39,069 bases of DNA, from the NCBI GenBank assembly GCA_947629205.1, contig CANRCV010000008.1, positions 1 to 39,069 of the forward strand. The letters are read 5' to 3'. The notes under the pieces are model-generated. The model had not been told where the DNA came from, did no database searches, and saw only the letters and a list, made by a program, of their open reading frames with translations. Source of the DNA: an uncultured Bacilli bacterium (lineage in GTDB: Bacteria; Bacillota_I; Bacilli_A; RF39; UBA660). Positions within the stretch are counted from its first letter, which is position 1. Every line of letters begins with the position of its first letter. Below, piece after piece: positions 30,021 to 38,887 of this stretch. A program made the position numbers and the translations under genes.

Positions 30021-31400
30021 TTAAAAGGAAATTTTTGAAGAAATGTAGTCTTTTATTTCGTTCATATCTAACTCTATTTGTTCCATTGTATCTCGATTCC
30101 TTAACGTTACAGTATTATTATTTAATGTATTATCATCTATAGTAATACAAAAAGGGGTTCCAACAGCATCGCTTCTTCTATAACGTTTTCCAATTGAACC
30201 AGATTCATCATAAGCACATTGAAAATAACGACATAAATCCGCATATAGGCTTTCAGCTTTTTCACCATGAATTTTTTTAATAAGTGGTAAAACGGTTACT
30301 TTATTAGGAGCTAGAGCTGGATGAATTTTTAAGACTTCTCTTTCTTCTCCATCTTCTAGTATTTGTTTTTCATAAGCATTCGTAAGTACGGCTAAAAATA
30401 AACGATCGACTCCAACAGATGGTTCAATCACAAAGGGTAAGTATTTTTCGTTTGTTTCAGGATCTAAATATCTTAAATCCGTCTTTGAGTGATCCATATG
30501 CACTCCTAAATCGTAATCCGTTCGATCCGCAATTCCCCATAATTCTCCCCAACCCATTGGGAATAAAAATTCAATATCGGTAGTGGCTTTACTATAGAAA
30601 GATAATTCTTCTTTGGCATGATCTCGAAATCTTAAATTTTCTTTATTTAAACCTAACTCTTTTAAAAAATCCATACAATAATTTTTCCAATAACCAAACC
30701 ATTCTAAATCGGTATCTGGTTTACAGAAAAATTCTAGTTCCATTTGTTCAAATTCACGGGTTCGAAAAATAAAATTTCCTGGCGTAATTTCATTACGAAA
30801 ACTCTTACCAATTTGTCCAATACCGAAAGGGACTTTCGCACGCATACTTCTTTGCACGTTTAAAAAGTTAACAAATATTCCTTGAGCTGTTTCACCACGA
30901 AGATAGACTTTACTTTTAGAGTCTTCTGTAACCCCTTGATGGGTTTCAAAAAGTAAATTAAATTTACGAATAGGAGTAAAATCACACGCTCCACATTTAG
31001 GACAAGGAATGTGTTTTTCTCGAATAAAACTTTCTAGTTTTTCATTATCCCAACCATCTCCGGTTTCTGCCCCATTCGTAAAATCTTCAATTAACTTGTC
31101 TGCTCTTTCACGACTTTTACATTTCTTACAATCGATTAAAGGATCTGCAAATGATGCCACATGTCCACTGGCTACCCAAACCTCTGGATTCATAAGAATT
31201 GCAGAATCTAGACCATAATTGTATAAATTTTCTTGGATAAAACGTTTCCACCAAGCATTTTTAATATTGTTTTTTAACTCTCTTCCAAGTGGTCCATAAT
31301 CCCAAGTATTAGACAACCCTCCATAAATTTCACTCCCTTGAAAGATAAATCCATATTGTTTACAGTAGTTTACTACATCATCCATTTTTATTTTTTCCAT
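30021..31400 (-). CDS. glyS: Glycyl-tRNA synthetase (eukaryotic/archaeal-like single-chain type)
   Basis: YGFIFQGSEIYGGLSNTWDYGPLGRELKNNIK; FRNEITPGNFIFRTREFEQMELEFF; start at 31400 after AGGAGG, because the track start runs into the T-box leader. Confidence 0.96.
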   Translation of the reverse strand: MEKIKMDDVVNYCKQYGFIFQGSEIYGGLSNTWDYGPLGRELKNNIKNAWWKRFIQENLYNYGLDSAILMNPEVWVASGHVASFADPLIDCKKCKSRERADKLIEDFTNGAETGDGWDNEKLESFIREKHIPCPKCGACDFTPIRKFNLLFETHQGVTEDSKSKVYLRGETAQGIFVNFLNVQRSMRAKVPFGIGQIGKSFRNEITPGNFIFRTREFEQMELEFFCKPDTDLEWFGYWKNYCMDFLKELGLNKENLRFRDHAKEELSFYSKATTDIEFLFPMGWGELWGIADRTDYDLGVHMDHSKTDLRYLDPETNEKYLPFVIEPSVGVDRLFLAVLTNAYEKQILEDGEEREVLKIHPALAPNKVTVLPLIKKIHGEKAESLYADLCRYFQCAYDESGSIGKRYRRSDAVGTPFCITIDDNTLNNNTVTLRNRDTMEQIELDMNEIKDYISSKISF

Positions 31401-31409
31401 TTTTTTACC

Positions 31410-31542
31410 TCCTAAAATTAAAAATACTAAAGAACACTGTAGGGACGAAAAAATATTCCGCGGTTCCACCCTACTTATTCTTTAGTAGAATCACTTTTTT
31501 TATATAACTCCGAGCTTTCCCATCACTCATCAACGTTTGTAT
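31410..31542 (-). ncRNA. T-box leader of glyS, unusually short
   Basis: Minus strand GTAGGGTGGAACCGCGG; terminator arms TACTAAAGAA / TTCTTTAGTA and GTAGGG / CCCTAC followed by TTTTTAATTTT. Confidence 0.9.
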
Positions 31543-31548
31543 ATTTAA

Positions 31549-31577
31549 ATTATATGCAATATTTTATCGAAATGCAA
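31549..31577 (-). promoter_or_regulatory. Promoter of glyS T-box transcript
   Basis: TTGCAT - 17 nt - TATAAT on minus strand between recO and glyS. Confidence 0.75.
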
Positions 31578-31584
31578 GATTTAT

Positions 31585-32325
31585 TTACATAGCCAATAAT
31601 TTATTTAAAAATTTTTTACTATTTAAAAATAATCCAGTATAACGTTCATAATAACGATTGATAAAAAAATTAATTTCTTTTACAATTTCATCACTAATTT
31701 TTAAATTACGAATCGAATCAATAGCAACGTAATAATACATACGAATCAATTGAATTGTTTTTGGACTAACTAAAATTTGATTGGTATAACAATTTTTACA
31801 AACAAAACCACCAACATCAGCATCAATAGTCACAATCTCTTTTTTACTACCACATAGAATACAAGCATCTAATTCTAGTCCTACTCCTAAAAAGGGTAAG
31901 TATTTCAATTCTAAAATATTGGTAATGATTAAAGGATTCATATTCTTATTTATTTTTTTAATTCCAGAAAGTAATAAATCATACAAAATAGAATTCATAC
32001 TTTGTTTATAAACTTGTGTTGTGAGTTCCATTAAATAATTCAAATAACTAATTAAAACAATATCACTTTTGATTACTTTAAAATCATCTAGTACATCGAC
32101 ATCTTTTAAAATGGATAATTTATCTTCTTTATAATAAAGATAAAAAGAACCATAAGTAAATTTTATGGTTAAAGCTCGAAGTCGACTTTTCATTGATTTT
32201 ACCCCTTTACACATAACACCGATAATTCCATATTCTTTTGTAAATAGTTTGATAATCTTGGAAGTATCGCCATAGGGAGTTTCACTAATGATGATTCCTT
32301 CTACTTTCACTAGCACGTTCTTCAC
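31585..32325 (-). CDS. recO: DNA repair protein RecO
   Basis: 246 aa; VEGIIISETPYGDTSKIIKLFTKEYGIIGVMCKGV; CxxC zinc site region; adjacent to era. Confidence 0.93.
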   Translation of the reverse strand: MKNVLVKVEGIIISETPYGDTSKIIKLFTKEYGIIGVMCKGVKSMKSRLRALTIKFTYGSFYLYYKEDKLSILKDVDVLDDFKVIKSDIVLISYLNYLMELTTQVYKQSMNSILYDLLLSGIKKINKNMNPLIITNILELKYLPFLGVGLELDACILCGSKKEIVTIDADVGGFVCKNCYTNQILVSPKTIQLIRMYYYVAIDSIRNLKISDEIVKEINFFINRYYERYTGLFLNSKKFLNKLLAM

Positions 32326-32404
32326 TTCTTTTCTTTGCGTACTCTAAATAATCTTCTACTTTTCCACTTTTTTTAAACTTATTCCAAGCTTCTTTTTTAT
32401 TCAT
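32285..32404 (-). CDS. Small protein, positional YqzL-like (39 aa, not in ORF track)
   Basis: MNKKEAWNKFKKSGKVEDYLEYAKKRSEERASESRRNHH; GAGGGATAAAA upstream; lies between era and recO as yqzL does in Bacillus. Confidence 0.65.
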   Translation of the reverse strand: MNKKEAWNKFKKSGKVEDYLEYAKKRSEERASESRRNHH

Positions 32405-32453
32405 TTTTATCCCTCAATCTTTCTATTTGTATATTGAGGTATTTTTCTAAATT

Positions 32454-33338
32454 TTATTCATTTTCATCAAAACCAAGTTCATGTAAGACTTTTTCTTTTT
32501 CTCTCCATTTTTTAATCGTTTTCACATGTAAGTCCAAATAAACACGTTTTCCAAGCCAAGATTCTATTTCTTTTCTAGCTTCACTTCCAATTTGTTTTAA
32601 ACGTTCTCCATTTTTACCAATAACAATTTTTTTAATGGAATCTCGTTCCACAATAATTTCTACACCAATTAAAGTAATTTTTTCTTTTTCTTCATAATAC
32701 GTTGTAACACATGTTACACAATGAGGAACCTCTTCTATCGTGGCATCTAATAATTTTTCTCTTACAATTTCACTCATCATAAAGTATGGAGAATTACTTG
32801 TAATCATATTTTCATCAAAATACTTAACAGAATCAGTCAAATACTTTTTAATTACTTTAATTAAAATATCCATATTTTCTTTATTTTTAGCACTTACTGG
32901 TACAATATCTGCAAAAGGATATAAATCTTTATACGTATCAATAACTCCTAAAATTTCTTCATTTTTAATTTTATCAATTTTATTAACAACTAATAAAACC
33001 GGTAGATTGGAATTTTTTAAAATTTCCATAATATATTCGTCCCCTTTACCTAAAGAGGTAGAAGCATCTACTAAAAATAAAATGGCATCGACATCATATA
33101 CTAAAGATAAAGCTTGTTTATTTAAGAATTTTCCTAATTTACTTTGTGGCTTATGAATACCTGGAGAATCTACAAATACAATTTGGGTATCACTTTCATT
33201 ATAAATTCCTTGAATTAAATTTCTTGTTGTTCCTGCTTTATCACTCGTAATAGCAATTTTCGCATTTACAAGAGAATTTAAAAGCGTACTTTTTCCTACA
33301 TTAGGTCGACCAATAATACTGACAAATCCACTTTTCAT
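32454..33338 (-). CDS. era: GTPase Era
   Basis: 294 aa; GFVSIIGRPNVGKSTLLNSLVNAKIAITSDKAGTTRN, KH domain IGKNGERLKQIGSEAR. Confidence 0.98.
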   Translation of the reverse strand: MKSGFVSIIGRPNVGKSTLLNSLVNAKIAITSDKAGTTRNLIQGIYNESDTQIVFVDSPGIHKPQSKLGKFLNKQALSLVYDVDAILFLVDASTSLGKGDEYIMEILKNSNLPVLLVVNKIDKIKNEEILGVIDTYKDLYPFADIVPVSAKNKENMDILIKVIKKYLTDSVKYFDENMITSNSPYFMMSEIVREKLLDATIEEVPHCVTCVTTYYEEKEKITLIGVEIIVERDSIKKIVIGKNGERLKQIGSEARKEIESWLGKRVYLDLHVKTIKKWREKEKVLHELGFDENE

Positions 33339-33352
33339 ACAACCAATCCCTC

Positions 33353-33754
33353 CTATAATCCAAACACTTTCATAAAATAAGGTCCAAATACAAATAAACT
33401 AATGACAATAGCTACTAAACTTAAAATAAAACTTGCTGCACTACCACAATCTTTAGCAATTTTAGCAAGAGGATGTATTTCTAATGTGACTAAATCCACT
33501 GCTGCTTCTATAGCGGTATTCACAAGTTCCATTGCTAATATAGAACCTAAAGCGATAAAAACAATCGCCCACTCAGATAATTTAATACGAAAAATAATTC
33601 CTAAGCAAATGGAAAAAATAGTGGCAATCGCATGTATCCATAAACTTTGTTCATAACGATAAGCATACACTAATCCTTCAATAGAATACTTAATACTGTG
33701 AAAAAAACGTTTCACTCCTTTTTGCTTTATTTCATCTCTTGATATTTGAGGCAT
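33353..33754 (-). CDS. dgkA: Diacylglycerol/undecaprenol kinase
   Basis: 133 aa; MELVNTAIEAAVDLVTLEIHPLAKIAKDCGSAASFILS. Confidence 0.93.
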   Translation of the reverse strand: MPQISRDEIKQKGVKRFFHSIKYSIEGLVYAYRYEQSLWIHAIATIFSICLGIIFRIKLSEWAIVFIALGSILAMELVNTAIEAAVDLVTLEIHPLAKIAKDCGSAASFILSLVAIVISLFVFGPYFMKVFGL

Positions 33755-34172
33755 TTAAAATCAACTCCTGCTTTGTAAACATATTATTTTCTTCTTCTTT
33801 GGTTTGATGATCATATCCTAATAAATGTAATAAACCATGAACAACTAAAAAGGAAAGCTCTCTTTTTTCTAAATGTTCATATTTTATAGCTTGTTCTTGC
33901 ATTCTAGGAATACATATATAGATATCTCCCAGTACTCTTGTGTTTTCTTTTAAAAGAACAGAGTTATCTTCAAAAGCAAAAGAAATAACATCCGTTACTC
34001 GATCGATTCCACGATATTCTCTATTTAACCTTTGTATTTCTTCTTCTCCTACAAACGTAATCGAAAATATGGCTTTTTTTACTTTTTCTTCTTTTAACGT
34101 ATTATGAATGACTTTTTTTAAATACGAATAATCTTCTTGGTATCCATAAACGTTATTAATTTCATACTCCAT
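33732..34172 (-). CDS. ybeY: Endoribonuclease YbeY
   Basis: HGLLHLLGYDHQTKEEENNMFTKQE; start MEYEINN at 34172, not the track start at 34244. Confidence 0.94.
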   Translation of the reverse strand: MEYEINNVYGYQEDYSYLKKVIHNTLKEEKVKKAIFSITFVGEEEIQRLNREYRGIDRVTDVISFAFEDNSVLLKENTRVLGDIYICIPRMQEQAIKYEHLEKRELSFLVVHGLLHLLGYDHQTKEEENNMFTKQELILNASNIKR

Positions 34173-34789
34173 TAAAACCACCCTAATCCAATAACGTTTG
34201 CAAAATAGAATAGAACTAAAAAAAGTATTAAAATACACAAACAATTATAAAATAAATCTCTTTGAAAAAATTTGGGTAAGTGTTTTTTAATCGCTGTAAG
34301 ACCAATAAAGAGTAAAAATCCTATAATGCTTCCTACTACATTTAAAAGAATATCATCAATATCAAAAGAACGTCCTATTTGTAATTGCACTAATTCAACG
34401 GTTAAACTCGATAGAATACTAATAAATAAAATGTGTGATACTTTATTTGCTTTCACATAGCCAGATACAAAATAACCAAATGGGATAAAAATAATTATAT
34501 TTCCTATTACATTATAAATAAAGTTTTTGCTTCCTATTTCATATCGAAATATTTCTGTAAAAGGAACTAAATTAAATCCACTATTTTTATTAATCTCTGT
34601 ACTTGTTAATAATTGATACAATAAAAGAATATAAATAATAAATAATAAATTTAAAAATTCTTTATAAAAAACAAATTTCTCATGATTAATAACAATATAA
34701 GAGACGCGAATCGCAATCAAAATCACTAAAAAAATCACAAGCATCGGCCATATTTCTTGAATAGCATCTGTTAAAGTATCTACAATCAT
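34172..34789 (-). CDS. VanZ-like family membrane protein
   Basis: NVIGNIIIFIPFGYFVSGY, SSLTVELVQLQIGRSFDIDDILLNVVGSIIGFLL. Confidence 0.88.
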   Translation of the reverse strand: MIVDTLTDAIQEIWPMLVIFLVILIAIRVSYIVINHEKFVFYKEFLNLLFIIYILLLYQLLTSTEINKNSGFNLVPFTEIFRYEIGSKNFIYNVIGNIIIFIPFGYFVSGYVKANKVSHILFISILSSLTVELVQLQIGRSFDIDDILLNVVGSIIGFLLFIGLTAIKKHLPKFFQRDLFYNCLCILILFLVLFYFANVIGLGWF

Positions 34790-35934
34790 TCATTTCCCTC
34801 TTTTTCTATAGATATAGAATATTCTTCCACTTTGGCAATATTTTCAATCACCGAATAAAATATATCTACATCTATTGTACTATCATTTAGGGTATTTTTC
34901 AAAACTTTTCTCGTTTTTATGCTCTCATTTTCTAAAAATTTGGCTTTTATTTTTTCATCAGCAAGTTCTAATGCCTTATTTGTCCCCGTTTCTAAGTCAT
35001 ATTCCTTTTGGGTTTCTTTTGTTTCATATTCGGTATCAAAGTAAATAGTAAAATTAAAAAAATGAAATAAAACACGACTTTCGGTTTCATAAGTGGAAAG
35101 ACGACTACGAAAGATTTTATACTTACCGGTTTCATTTTCAATACTTAAATTCCATCGTTTTTTTCCAGTTTTTTCTTTTGTTGTATACTGAATTGGCATG
35201 GAAACACTTGTTTTATAAAAAACCTCTGCATAGATACTACCTTCTGCACAAACTTGATTCACAATATTTTCATTAAATGTAATTTCTCCCGTAATCAAAC
35301 GTTCATTTTCTACTACATATTGTCCTTCATGTACTAAAACCTCTCCTTTAGTACTCATAATACGATCAATTACTCCACTTTTACTAGCAACAATATGACA
35401 ATATGGTTTTTCTTGCTTTTCGGGATTTAGAATTCTTTCTTCAATACGTACAACATAGCGCATTCCTTCATTTTCGATTTCAATCCATTCTAATTGATCT
35501 TTATAACGATTAATAATTTTTTCTTTGATACTTTGTAACGTATTATAATCTTTTTTGAGTGTCCATACATGTATTTTTTCTTCCTCTAAACTTTTTGCAA
35601 CTAAATTTCTTATTTCCTTATTCGAATGAATCACGTCTACTTGGACAATAAAACGACTAAAAAAATTAGTAAGGAATAAAAAAGAAACAATCATAAATAC
35701 TTTTAGAGGAGGCATTAATTTTTGTATTTGAAATAAACCAGTATCTTTTACAAAAATAAATTTCGTCGTTACAATCTCTTTTTTAATTCTTTCTTGGTCC
35801 TCTTTTTTTATTTTTAAATAAAGATCATTATGATCGGTATAAATATCATAAACATTAATATGACTTTTATATAATTTCATAAGAATACGATTTTTAAATT
35901 TTGTCCTACATTTGATATAAATAAAGTGTTCCAT
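34786..35934 (-). CDS. yqfD: YqfD family protein (sporulation-associated family)
   Basis: 382 aa; central TM FMIVSFLFLTNFFSRFIVQVDVIH; IVASKSGVIDRIMSTKGEVLVHEGQYV; adjacent YqfC. Confidence 0.88.
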   Translation of the reverse strand: MEHFIYIKCRTKFKNRILMKLYKSHINVYDIYTDHNDLYLKIKKEDQERIKKEIVTTKFIFVKDTGLFQIQKLMPPLKVFMIVSFLFLTNFFSRFIVQVDVIHSNKEIRNLVAKSLEEEKIHVWTLKKDYNTLQSIKEKIINRYKDQLEWIEIENEGMRYVVRIEERILNPEKQEKPYCHIVASKSGVIDRIMSTKGEVLVHEGQYVVENERLITGEITFNENIVNQVCAEGSIYAEVFYKTSVSMPIQYTTKEKTGKKRWNLSIENETGKYKIFRSRLSTYETESRVLFHFFNFTIYFDTEYETKETQKEYDLETGTNKALELADEKIKAKFLENESIKTRKVLKNTLNDSTIDVDIFYSVIENIAKVEEYSISIEKEGNE

Positions 35935-36177
35935 CTAATGATCCAACCTCACTTCTTCTACATTCCCCTCAATTAAAATTTCTCTTTTTTCGAGTCTTTT
36001 AACCGCAAATTGGCTTCCCTTTATAATTAGAAGGAAGGAAGGCATAGACAAATGAATTTCTTCTTCAGTTAGTTTTAAAATATCAATATAATTAAAAACA
36101 TGAATTTTATTTTCATACAAATCAATATAATACTCTTTATCCATTAAAAAATTTTTCATTGTTTTATAAAGATGCAT
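35935..36177 (-). CDS. yqfC: YabP/YqfC family protein
   Basis: 80 aa; HVFNYIDILKLTEEEIHLSMPSFLLIIKGSQFAVKRLEKREILIEGNVEEV. Confidence 0.85.
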   Translation of the reverse strand: MHLYKTMKNFLMDKEYYIDLYENKIHVFNYIDILKLTEEEIHLSMPSFLLIIKGSQFAVKRLEKREILIEGNVEEVRLDH

Positions 36178-36234
36178 AAAACCACCTATAAAACTATATG
36201 AATTTATCTATAAAAAAAACAATAGAATTCACAC

Positions 36235-37017
36235 CTATTGTTTATGAGCCATTTGAAAAGGATCATTTAGAGAATCAATCGTTTCTTTAAATTTTATTTC
36301 TTTTTCTAATAGTTGTTGTTCTCTTTCTTTATGTAAATCAACATAATTGGTTGAAGAAATATCTAAAGGTATTCCTGGTTCATTTAGAGAATACACAAAA
36401 GATTTTAACTCAAAATTATGATTCATACGAAAAGCAATTGTATCAATAAGGGGATACTCATTTCCTTGGTTTAATATGCGAATTTCATCTATAACGATAA
36501 ATTCTCCAGGACGACTAGGATCTTCTTTTAAACTTTTAAATTTTGGTCCATAATATTTATTGGCTGTTATAAAATAAAATTGAGAATTAATAATGGCCAA
36601 ATTTTCAAAAGAAGTAAAAGTAAAATTACTTAAATTTTCTTGTATTAATTCTACTTTAGTACCATTTACTTTTAAATGCGTATATCCTTTTTTATTGTTT
36701 TCCAATGTTTCAATAATAAAATCTGTACCAACACGGGTAATATGACGATTTTCTTCACGAAAAATTAAATATTTTTCAATATCGGTATCATATTTAGCAT
36801 AGAAAGCTTCTTCATACTTAGTATTTATTAAGCCTTCACATAAATAAATTCTTGTTTTAGGAACATAAGCACTATAATGATGTTCCAAGAAAAAACTATG
36901 AATGGTTGCTTTTGCAATCGCTAGTCCATTTAAAAATTCAGGATTCTCTTCAATTTCAATTTTTTGAATCCCAGTTCTTAAATAGGAACGATCTTTATTA
37001 AAAACAATTTCTTTCAT
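36235..37017 (-). CDS. Hypothetical protein, 260 aa
   Basis: Open frame between yqeY and yqfC; no recognised domain. Confidence 0.6.
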   Translation of the reverse strand: MKEIVFNKDRSYLRTGIQKIEIEENPEFLNGLAIAKATIHSFFLEHHYSAYVPKTRIYLCEGLINTKYEEAFYAKYDTDIEKYLIFREENRHITRVGTDFIIETLENNKKGYTHLKVNGTKVELIQENLSNFTFTSFENLAIINSQFYFITANKYYGPKFKSLKEDPSRPGEFIVIDEIRILNQGNEYPLIDTIAFRMNHNFELKSFVYSLNEPGIPLDISSTNYVDLHKEREQQLLEKEIKFKETIDSLNDPFQMAHKQ

Positions 37018-37080
37018 CTTTCTCTCCTATTGTTATTATAACGTACTTTTTATAAAATGAAAATAAAAAAGGTTCTTTTG

Positions 37081-37521
37081 TTAAACCTTCATTAATTGAT
37101 CCTTTACTTTTTTAGAAACAAGACTCATATCAACACGAGAAGCAATTGGTTGTAATTCTTTCATAATAAGTCCCATATCTTTCATACTGGTAGGATTTAT
37201 TTTTGAAAAAGCAGCAGAAATGGCTTTATCTATTTCTTCTTCACTTAATTCTTCTGGTAAATATTTTTTTAAAAGTTCAATTTCTTTTTTTAACGTATTT
37301 GCTTCTTCTATTTTATTATATTTTTCAAATTCTGTAATAGAATCCGTACGCATTTTTACTTGTTTTTTAACAACTGCTATAACATCCTCATCTGTTAAAT
37401 CTTGTTTTTTATTAATACTTTCTAATTGTAAAGCACTTTTAAGCATTCTAAGAACTCCTAAAGAAAACTTATCTTGTTCCTTCATAAATTGCACTAAATC
37501 TTTATTAATTTGTTCTTGCAT
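37081..37521 (-). CDS. yqeY: GatB/YqeY domain-containing protein
   Basis: LRMLKSALQLESINKKQDLTDEDVIAVVKKQVKMRTDSITEFEKYN, LPEELSEEEI. Confidence 0.93.
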   Translation of the reverse strand: MQEQINKDLVQFMKEQDKFSLGVLRMLKSALQLESINKKQDLTDEDVIAVVKKQVKMRTDSITEFEKYNKIEEANTLKKEIELLKKYLPEELSEEEIDKAISAAFSKINPTSMKDMGLIMKELQPIASRVDMSLVSKKVKDQLMKV

Positions 37522-37532
37522 TTTAATCACCC

Positions 37533-37715
37533 TTAATAATTTTTATGCTTACGAGCATTTCGAATCATTTCTTTTTTTGCTTCTCTTCTTTTAACTCCTG
37601 GTTTTGTATAGTGTTTCTTTTTCTTTAGCTCAGAAGGGACACCACTTTTAGCAACTTTCATTTTCCATGTTTTCATTGCTTTATCTAAGTTACCATTTAC
37701 CACTACTTTTGTCAT
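37533..37715 (-). CDS. rpsU: 30S ribosomal protein S21
   Basis: 60 aa; KVVVNGNLDKAMKTWKMKVAKSGVPSELKKKKHYTKPGVKRREAKKEMIRNARK. Confidence 0.95.
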   Translation of the reverse strand: MTKVVVNGNLDKAMKTWKMKVAKSGVPSELKKKKHYTKPGVKRREAKKEMIRNARKHKNY

Positions 37716-37747
37716 ACAATCCCTCCTTTCAAAATTACACTACACTG

Positions 37748-37777
37748 ATTATAGCACCAAAGTCCTTTATTAAGCAA
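37748..37777 (-). promoter_or_regulatory. rpsU promoter
   Basis: TTGCTT - 18 nt - TATAAT (TGcTATAAT) on minus strand. Confidence 0.65.
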
Positions 37778-37827
37778 GAAAAAAAGAACACTTGTAGCAT
37801 CTTTTCTCTTAGAGTAACTTATAAACG

Positions 37828-37855
37828 AAAAACCTAACCCTTTGAAAGAGTTAGG
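37828..37855 (-). terminator. Intrinsic terminator of the abi-associated downstream RNA element
   Basis: Minus strand CCTAACTC-TTTCAAA-GGGTTAGG followed by TTTTTCG. Confidence 0.85.
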
Positions 37856-37906
37856 AACAACTGACTTAGAGCTTCGAAAGATTTCTAAGTGCAAGTCATT
37901 ATTATT
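37828..37906 (-). ncRNA. Candidate AbiF-associated structured ncRNA, downstream copy
   Basis: Minus strand TATAATAATAATGACTTGCACTTAGAAATCTTTCGAAGCTCTAAGTCA then terminator hairpin; stem ACTTAGA/TCTAAGT. Confidence 0.8.
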
Positions 37907-37925
37907 ATATTATAATTTTGTAATT

Positions 37926-38798
37926 TTATTCATCAGGGAATCCCATAATTCCTTTTATTTTTTTAATATCAATTGATTTTATTTTTTTACTTAATTTATA
38001 TATTTCTTTAAAAACTTGTTTTTCAAATTGATTATATTTTTTATTATCTAATAAAATACTCATACATTTCAATAACATATAAAAATTAGTCGACTTATCT
38101 TTCATTACATAGGTACTATCTATATTCTTAAAACTTATAAAAAATCTACTACGAAATGTATATAATTTATCATTATGTGCGCAAATATTTCTAGCTAATG
38201 TCAAATTAATAAGAATTTGTTCTAACACCTTATCTGATAATTTAAAATATTTACTAATTTGTTGACGAACATTTTGTTTTAACCAAATATAATACCTACT
38301 TATTTCCCCAAAGGTTAATACTTTTACTAAAACAAAAGGTGGAATATAACCATAAGTATCCTTATAATGTGTTATTGCAGGATGTTTACCATAGTTTTTT
38401 TCTATTTCATCACTAATATGTGCTTGTAATTCTTTTATTTCTTTCTCTTTAGCTTTGCTAGTAGCATCAAAACAATTAATTTTCAAATAATCTTTAATAC
38501 CATAATTTTCTGCAACTATATTAGCTAAAAGAGATTTAATAATAATTTCTATTTCTAGAGCATATTTCAAAAAAATTGATCTTAAATTTTTATCGAAATC
38601 ATATAAGGAAAAAATTTCTTCAAAAGTAACTCCACTAATATACTGATTATTAGTTTTAAAGGCTTCTTTATATGTATTAACAATAGAATAATATGTATAT
38701 CTTTCAAATTGTTCTTTTGCCTTTTTCTTATTATTAACAATTACTCCTTTTAATAATAAATGATTCAACAATTTGTCATTACTTTTATATTCTTTCAT
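37926..38798 (-). CDS. Abi_2/AbiF-AbiD family HEPN abortive-infection protein
   Basis: 290 aa from ATG 38798 (GGAGG 5-6 nt upstream; the track start at 38870 reads through the RNA element). LKHLLLKGVIV-like N-term (NDKLLNHLLLKGVIVNNKKKAKEQFERYTYYSI), FSLYDFDKNLRSIFLKYALEIEIIIKSLLA, R-x4-H RNICAHNDKLY (38175-38192). Confidence 0.9.
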   Translation of the reverse strand: MKEYKSNDKLLNHLLLKGVIVNNKKKAKEQFERYTYYSIVNTYKEAFKTNNQYISGVTFEEIFSLYDFDKNLRSIFLKYALEIEIIIKSLLANIVAENYGIKDYLKINCFDATSKAKEKEIKELQAHISDEIEKNYGKHPAITHYKDTYGYIPPFVLVKVLTFGEISRYYIWLKQNVRQQISKYFKLSDKVLEQILINLTLARNICAHNDKLYTFRSRFFISFKNIDSTYVMKDKSTNFYMLLKCMSILLDNKKYNQFEKQVFKEIYKLSKKIKSIDIKKIKGIMGFPDE

Positions 38799-38809
38799 TT
38801 TTTCCTCCA

Positions 38810-38865
38810 TAAAAAATGACTTGGGGCTTCGAAAGTATCCCAAGTGCAAATCAATTATTATTATA
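38810..38865 (-). ncRNA. Candidate AbiF-associated structured RNA, upstream copy in the abi 5' leader
   Basis: Minus strand TATAATAATAATTGATTTGCACTTGGGATACTTTCGAAGCCCCAAGTCATTTTTT; stem ACTTGGG/CCCAAGT followed by a U-run just before the abi RBS. Confidence 0.8.
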
Positions 38866-38887
38866 CTCATATATAATCAATTGTCAA
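38860..38887 (-). promoter_or_regulatory. Consensus promoter of the abi locus
   Basis: TTGACA - 16 nt - TATAAT on minus strand; predicted start at the foot of the RNA hairpin. Confidence 0.85.

Noticed and set aside
32740-33156. 138-aa plus-strand ORF opposite era
   Set aside because: Shadow frame of era; no independent coding evidence.
37712-37894. 60-aa ORF MHLEIFRSSKSVVPNSFKGLGF...
   Set aside because: It is translated across the candidate ncRNA, its terminator and the rpsU promoter; no RBS and no protein-like pattern.
37860-38860. Flanking repeats as transposon inverted or direct repeats, or a CRISPR remnant
   Set aside because: The two copies are in the same orientation, contain a -10 box and a covarying hairpin, and are only two in number with a gene between; no spacers or cas genes. 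Structured RNA fits better.
38799-38870. N-terminal extension MSIIIIDLHLGYFRSPKSFFMEEK of the abi ORF
   Set aside because: These codons read through the leader RNA hairpin and RBS; ATG at 38798 follows GGAGG at proper spacing.
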